Shown: positions 58,366 to 64,000 of the stretch, piece after piece
Position numbering within the stretch: the stretch's first letter is position 1
Layout: the number at the start of each line of letters is the position of its first letter
Assembly: GCA_013180625.2 (NCBI GenBank)
Contig: SNVD02011020.1
Coordinates: 458,287 to 522,286, forward strand
Reading direction: 5' to 3'
DNA: 64,000 nucleotides
Origin: Boswellia sacra
Lineage: Eukaryota > Streptophyta > Magnoliopsida > Sapindales > Burseraceae
The notes under the pieces: model-generated
Told to the model about the DNA's origin: nothing
What the model saw: only the letters and a program-made list of their open reading frames with translations
Database searches by the model: none
Made by a program: the position numbers and the translations under genes

Positions 58366-59777
58366 TGATGCGTTCGAAACTAGCAAGTATACTAGTCGCA
58401 CAAGTAATAAAGTGATAAGTAAGATATCGTTCCCACGAGGATTGATTCTAATTGAATTTGTTATTTCCAGCAACAATAAACTAAACAGGGGGGATTTTTG
58501 TTGAATGATTTACTAAATGAAATAAGAATGCAAGTAAAGAATAACAAAACAGAAAGTAAATTTGAATGAAAAATCAATGGGAGAAAGCTGGTTAAGGGAT
58601 CCTTCTCTACCACAAGATATGGATTTGCGAATTAATTGTAGAATTGTCATCTAATTACAGCATTGAAGTTATCAACCGTAGATAATAACAAGCTCTATTA
58701 CCCCAATCTTTCCTTACTTTGTTGTTAAATAAAACAAGCTCTTTATTTAATCTCTATCCATTAAACAACCTAGAACAAGCTCTCTGAGTTTAATTCAATG
58801 GATGCATTATGATAAGAAAGATAGGTTGATCTAAGCAATAAACACACAAGCTCGGATTATTTAACTTAGGTTATATTCTCCAATTGTAATCTCTGATCAC
58901 AATTTTGCTACTAATGATTAGAAATTCAAGACAATTACGGATCAAGATTTCTAGTCTAGCAATAAATCACAACCAGATTATATTCAGTTGGCCACTCAAA
59001 TACAATCAGCAAGCAATCATAAGCATTAAATATGGGAGAATACAAGCAACTTCAATTAGAGAATTGGATAACAATTCCTTACACAATCAACTTACAAAAA
59101 CCATATCAGGGGCTTTGAAATCACCCTCAACCAATTCAGATTCAGTTACACATGTTTAAGAACGTGGTAAATACAATACAACATGGAGACATTCCAGAAA
59201 ATGAAAGGGAAGGGAAAAACTTAGCAAATTTGATGTAATTCTCTTTGGATTGTAGTTCTTCCTCTTTCCAAGCTTCCTTTCTCCTTCAAGAACTCCAAGA
59301 GATGAAAGAATTCCAGAGCTGCAGCCTCCACCACGTTCTCCCCTCTTCAAGTTATGAAAATAAAACCCTAAAATGTGTTTAAATACTCTGCTACAGTAAC
59401 GTGCTACAGTGTCCCGTATTATACATGCTACAGTGATGTGTGGAATTACATTTCTACACTTCTCACACTGTTTTGATTACAACTTTCGGTACACTGAATG
59501 GATTCATAAACCGTAAATTTCTCCAAAAAGTAGACTTCGAGAACTTTTCAACGGTATATGATATGTCATCGGGTTCATTGTATATCAATACAATTAAATC
59601 CGAGAAGATGGTTGACTAGCAGAGGTGAAAATGAAGGGTTTTACTCCATTTTTGTGCAAGTTGCTCCAAAACTCCTACAAACATCAAAACCACACAAAAA
59701 CATAAAAATACCAAGGAATATAGCAAAGAAACATGGACGAATTGATATGAAAATGATATATAAATAGACACTTATCA
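58366..59777 (-). repeat. 3' LTR of an Athila-like element (minus strand)
   Basis: On the minus strand it begins tgataagtgtctattta and ends gtttcgaacgcatca, 1412 bases. It is nearly identical to the plus-strand LTR at 61274-62684. The adjoining internal sequence has the polypurine tract, so this is the 3' LTR of an element reading right to left. Confidence 0.85.
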
Positions 59778-61273
59778 AATTCCCCCACACTTAGACTTTG
59801 CTAGTCCTCGAGCAACTACGACAATATGAAATAAAACTAAACCGAAACAGAATCAACAAAAAATTAAAACACACAAATGCTTCATCTTGCAAATAGGCCT
59901 CAAAGATTGTACTTAATTATAACCCAAGGAAAACTTCAAAATAATGCACTTGATCAAGAATTTTATCCAAAAGATTAGTTTTGCTTCACTTCAATTCTTC
60001 AAGTGTGTGTGTGTAGAGCCATTCTCACCTAATCACTTGTAACCCGGATGAGTTTATGCATAAAAATGAATCATATTTAATATTGAAGATGTGTATAAAT
60101 GAACTCCATAGGCCTGCTTTTCAAGTCACTCTCCACTAATGTAGACATGCACAACACCAAGGATCAAGTAGGACTTTATTAAGCTTGTAACGTTTGGCTT
60201 GGGTGAAGGTATGATAAAGGATAATAATTTGGCTCAAATCACCCACAAACACATAAATCATTCAAGACTATGTAGAGCTCAAACCTATAACACAACTTCA
60301 TTTCAATTCACCAGGTTACTCCCCCAAACTTATTTAGAACACTCAATCTTTTTTTTTTTTTGCAGAAAACAAAAGAAAACTATACCCTCACACTTTGTTA
60401 TTTCATTCTTTTTAAGAACACTTAAGGGTATAGATCTCTTATTCTTCTTCTTTTGTTCCTTTTTTTTTCTTTTTTTTTTTTTTACACTTTCCCTCCCCCA
60501 CACTTAAAGAACACATTGTCCTCAATGTGTAAGTACGTGGACGATAAGTACAGATTGGTTTTTTTTTCTTTTTTTTTTTTTTTTTTCAAACACAATAGAA
60601 CTCACTTGCATTGCTCATGACACATCCCAACCTCCTCTAACTTCCCAAAACCAGAACATAGCTCAAAATTTAATTGCGAATGATCTACATGCTCGTAGGC
60701 AAGGGATAAACGGTTTGGAACAAATTCATTTGAGGTTAGGAAATCTTTTAGTGAGTTAACAAAGAAAAAGGCTTACAAAGGCTCAAAGGGGTAACTAGGG
60801 ATCAATTTCAGTCAAGGTTGGCTATTAAGGCTCAAACGGTCCAAAGATGGCCTAAATCATTTCCCCAATGTTGCACAGTCTAGGATTTCGCCTCGAGTGA
60901 CCATCAAACAAGTTCTAGAATTCATTGAAATCTGAAGAAACATTTAAATTACATAAACTTTCTCTAAGTGAACAAATAACTCAGTGATAATAGCTCAGTG
61001 CTCAATGTTGCGCAAGGAATCAAAAGCAAAGCGAAAACCAATAAACATTTCAAGCACACAGATCCATGCATCATTTATCATTTTCCAAGAGTTATTCTTA
61101 ATTCAATCATTATCTTATCATTGACCCATAAAATGCAAGAAAAGAGGTACGTGGTGTTGTTACACCTGAGTCAAGATTGTATATTTCAACAATCCTTAGG
61201 ACCAGTAGCCCGCAGACTTAAGGTTTCCAGCATATATACCTTTATTATGAAAGAACAAAACGAGAAACAAGAC
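59778..61273 (-). mobile_element. 3' internal part of an Athila-like element (minus strand)
   Basis: Next to the LTR, the minus strand reads gtgtgggggaatt (59778-59790), preceded by the gctcgaggactagcaaagtc phrase typical of the 3' end of Athila/Tat elements. Further in are long T/A homopolymer tracts (60349-60362, 60460-60484, 60559-60587) and a second gtgtgggggaggg motif near 60495. No pol or envelope-like ORF is visible. The region ends at the plus-strand LTR, so the rest of this element is displaced or lost. Confidence 0.75.
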
Positions 61274-62684
61274 TGATAGGTGTCTATTTATGTATTACTT
61301 TTATATCAATTCATCCATGTTTCTTTGCTATATTCCGTGGTATTTTTATATTTTTGTGTGTTTTGATGTTTGTAGGAGTTTTGGAGCAACTTGCACAAAA
61401 ATGGAGTAAAACCCTTCATTTTCACCTCTGCTAGTCAGTGATCTTCTCGGATTTAATTGTATTGATATACAATGAACCCGACGACATATTATATACCGTT
61501 GGAAAGCTCTCGAAGTCTATTTTCTGGAGAAATTTACGGTTTATAAATCCATTCAGTGTACCAAAAGTTCTAATAAAACAGTGTGAGATGTATAGAAATA
61601 TAATTCCACAAGTCACTGTAGCATGTATAATACGGGGCACTGTAGTAATTCACTGTAGCAGAGTATTTAAACACATTTTAGGGTTTTATTTTGAAAAATT
61701 GAAGAGGGGAGAACGTGGTGGAGGCTGCAGCTCTGGAATTCTTTCATCTCTTGGAGTTCTTGAAGGAGAAAGGAAGCTTGGAAAGAGGAAGAACTACAAT
61801 CCAAAGAGAATTACATCAAATTTGCTAAGTTTTTCCCTTCCCTTTCATTTTCTGGAATGTCTCCATGTTGTATTGTATTTTTCACGTTCTTAAACATGTG
61901 TAACTGAATCTGAATTGGTTGAGGGTGATTTCAAAGCCCCTGATATGGTTTTTGTAAGTTGATTGTGTAAGGAATTGTTATCCAATTCTCTAATTGAAGT
62001 TGCTTGTATTCTCCCATATTTAATGCTTATGATTGCTTGCTGATTGTATTTGAGTGGCCAACTGAATATAATCTGATTGTGATTTATTGCTAGACTAGAA
62101 ATCTTGATCCGTAATTGTCCTAAATTTCTAATCATTAGTAGCAAAATTGTGATCAGAGATTACAATTGGAGAATATAACCTAAGTTAAATAATCCGAGCT
62201 TGTGTGTTTATTGCTTAGATCAACCTATCTTTCTTATCATAATGCATCCATTGAATTAAACTCAGAGAGCTTGTTCTAGGTTGTTTAATGGATAGAGATT
62301 AAATAAAGAGCTTGTTTTATTTAACAACAAAGTAAGGAAAGATTGGGGTAATAGAGCTTGTTATTATCTACGGTTGATAACTTCAATGCTGTAATTAGAT
62401 GACAATTCTACAATTAATTCGCAAATCCATATCTTGTGGTAGAGAAGGATCCCTTAACCAGCTTTCTGCCATTGATTTTTCATTCAAATTTACTTTCTGT
62501 TTTGTTATTCTTTACTTGCATTCTTATTTCATTTAGTAAATCATTCAACAAAAATCCCCCCCTGTTTAGTTTATTGTTGCTGGAAATAACAAATTCAATT
62601 AGAATCAATCCTCGTGGGAACGATATCTTACTTATCACTTTATTACTTGTGCGACTAGTATACTTGCTAGTTTCGAACGCATCA
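61274..62684 (+). repeat. 5' LTR of a second Athila-like element (plus strand)
   Basis: Begins tgataggtgtctattta and ends gtttcgaacgcatca, 1411 bases. Together with 58366-59777 it forms a 1.4-kb inverted repeat around a 1.5-kb spacer. ORFs in it, such as 61438-61893, recur in the other copy and are LTR sequence. Confidence 0.9.
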
Positions 62685-62690
62685 AGTTTT

Positions 62691-62708
62691 TGGCGCCGTT
62701 GCCGGGGA
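62691..62708 (+). other. Primer-binding site, Asp tRNA type
   Basis: The 18 bases starting tggcgccgttgccgggg lie six bases after the LTR. They match the well-known Athila-type primer site complementary to the Asp tRNA 3' end. Confidence 0.9.
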
Positions 62709-62797
62709 TTGATTTTCTAATCGATTTGTTATTTTGTTTTCATTGTTGATTCATATTTTTGTTTGTTTTTCTTTTCTGATTGTTTGTGTTAGGCGAC

Positions 62798-63784
62798 ATG
62801 GCAATAAACTTCCAACAATTCAGTAGCCGATTTAAGCCACAATTACATTGGAGTGTAAATGAGGTAAGCACTCAGAACATTGAACAACAACTTTCTGAGC
62901 TAACTTCTCTTGTGGAAAACATGGCTGTAGGAGATATGCAGAAATCTTGTGCATGTGGGGTATATTCTACCATGGAGCATCCAATCGACATGTATCCAAC
63001 TTTACAAGAAGAATATATGGAACAAGCCAATGCCATGGGTGGATTTCCAGGACAAACAAGGCAATGGTATGATCCATTCTCTAACACTTACAATGCCGGA
63101 TGGGGAGATCACCCTAATTTTAATTACTCGAATCATCAACCAATCGCCCCAAATAGCATACCAAATTGGCTGCAAGGTTTCAATCAACCTAGAGTGCAGC
63201 AACCATTTCAAATGCAGCCACAACCAATGCCACATCCAGCACCGCAACCAGCTTCGCAAAACTCAGGTATGTCTCTCGAAGATATTGTTAATGCACTTGC
63301 CACTAACACAATGCAATTCCAGCAGGAAACTAGGGCAAGTATCCAAAACTTGGAAAATCAAATGGGAAAATTGGCCACTAACATGAGCAAATTTGAGAGT
63401 CAAAGCTCAGGAAAATTAACTTCTCAGCAGGTGATCAATCCAAGAGAGAATGCTAGTGCTGTAACTTTGAGAAGTGGGAAGCAATTAGAGATTCCACAAA
63501 ATAAATCACAAACTGATGAAGGGGATGACACCACTCCCACCATGAATAAAACATCATCTTCTAAGGTAAATCCTAAAACCCATATTCCTTCATATGTTAA
63601 TCCTCCACCTTTTCCTAGCAGATTTGCAAAATCAAGGAAGGAGGAACAAGAACAAGAAATCCTGGAAACTTTTCGCAAGATCGAGGTAAACTTACCACTT
63701 CTGGATTGCTATCGAGCAAGTACATCATTATACAAAATGTCTCAAGGAGTTATGCACCAGCAAAAGAAAGTTAAAAAGAAATGA
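62798..63784 (+). pseudogene. Degenerate Athila-like gag (C-terminal part)
   Basis: From the ATG at 62798 the frame encodes about 328 residues. Recognisable Athila gag parts are LSELTSLVENM, GGFPGQTRQWYDPFSNTYN with GWGDHPN, a glutamine- and proline-rich stretch, ENASAVTLRSGKQLEIP, and YVNPPPFPSRF with ILETFRKIEVNLPLLD. The large N-terminal capsid-type domain is absent: the frame begins only a short way before the late gag segment. The zinc-knuckle region reads CACGVYSTMEHPIDMYP, with the last Cys replaced by Tyr. Near 63702 an extra base shifts the frame and leads to the stop at 63782-63784. It is a dead or strictly non-autonomous element. Confidence 0.85.
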
Positions 63785-64000
63785 GAAAGTAAGTGTGGGG
63801 AAGATGTTTTAGCTGTGTTGCAAAGGAAAATTCCTCCGAAATGCAATAATCCAGGTACGATCACCATTCCATGCACCATTGGTAAAAACCAAGTTTGAAA
63901 GAGCTATGTTAGATTTAGAAGCATTTATTAATGTCATGCCATATTCTATTTATGCTTCTTTAAATCTTGGACCTTTTGCGAAAACTGGGATTACCATTCA
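63785..64000 (+). pseudogene. Start of Athila-like protease region, frameshifted and running off the window
   Basis: After the gag stop, the shifted frame still shows family-like text (AVLQRKIPPKCNNPGTITIP), then a second frame change near 63893. In the new frame the region that should hold the aspartic protease motif reads LDLEAFINVMPYSIY; relatives have LDLGASIN there. The catalytic loop is therefore altered. The element continues beyond 64000. Confidence 0.75.

Noticed and set aside
58905..59159. 84-residue ORF, also on the other strand at 61890-62144
   Set aside because: Occurs in both Athila-like LTRs; chance ORF in repeat sequence.
61438..61893. 151-residue plus-strand ORF
   Set aside because: Lies wholly inside the Athila-like 5' LTR, and its second half recurs as the antisense ORF at 59156-59350.
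1..64000. CRISPR arrays, bacterial operons, rRNA genes
   Set aside because: Nothing of the kind is present; all features point to plant nuclear DNA.

Overview
The window looks like nuclear DNA of a eudicot plant. It is AT-rich, has long gene-poor stretches, and carries Tekay/Del-type and Athila-type Ty3/gypsy retrotransposons, hAT- and Mutator-like DNA elements, and intron-containing fragments of ordinary plant genes (VPS16, an Ariadne-type E3 ligase, a SWEET sugar transporter). A citrus-like rosid would fit, but the species is a guess.

The only apparently functional host genes are a dispersed array of small, intronless genes for single-domain B3 DNA-binding proteins of about 120 residues. 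Four are intact: 10521-10883 (-), 33699-34070 (-), 46260-46619 (+) and 48497-48862 (-). A fifth, at about 4488-4894 (+), has a frameshift in its first codons. Two subtypes are visible. The intact genes share a leader motif next to the ATG, and three have a clear TATA box at a similar distance. Much of the surrounding non-coding DNA is present in two diverged copies (for example 9.8-11.0 kb with 47.6-49.0 kb, and 34.7-35.2 kb plus 41.1-41.9 kb with 52.1-53.2 kb). The cluster therefore grew by segmental duplication followed by transposon insertion.

Layout. 1-15.9 kb: B3 copies 1 and 2, duplicated blocks and simple repeats. 15.9-17.9 kb: broken VPS16 fragment. 17.9-29.1 kb: a truncated Mutator-like element (copy 1) split by a 9.8-kb Tekay/Del-like LTR retrotransposon with target duplication TCAAT, almost intact but with a TAG between gag and pol and a TAA before the chromodomain. 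29.4-31.5 kb: a 2.07-kb hAT-like element with a perfect 8-bp target duplication. 33.7-34.1 kb: B3 copy 3. 35.6-38.7 kb: reverse-strand solo LTR of a related retrotransposon. 39.2-39.5 kb: 5' end of a SWEET gene. 40.2-41.5 kb: two foldback elements. 46.3-48.9 kb: convergent B3 copies 4 and 5. 53.3-56.3 kb: complete 3.0-kb Pack-MULE (copy 2) with 9-bp target duplication, an Ariadne exon and two nested hAT-like elements. 58.4-64.0 kb: two Athila-like elements in opposite orientation, the second running off the window with a degenerate gag.

The two Mutator-like copies date each other's insertions: copy 2 preserves the empty site of the 9.8-kb retrotransposon, and copy 1 preserves the empty site of the 748-bp hAT element. 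All identities and boundaries were read by eye without alignment software.
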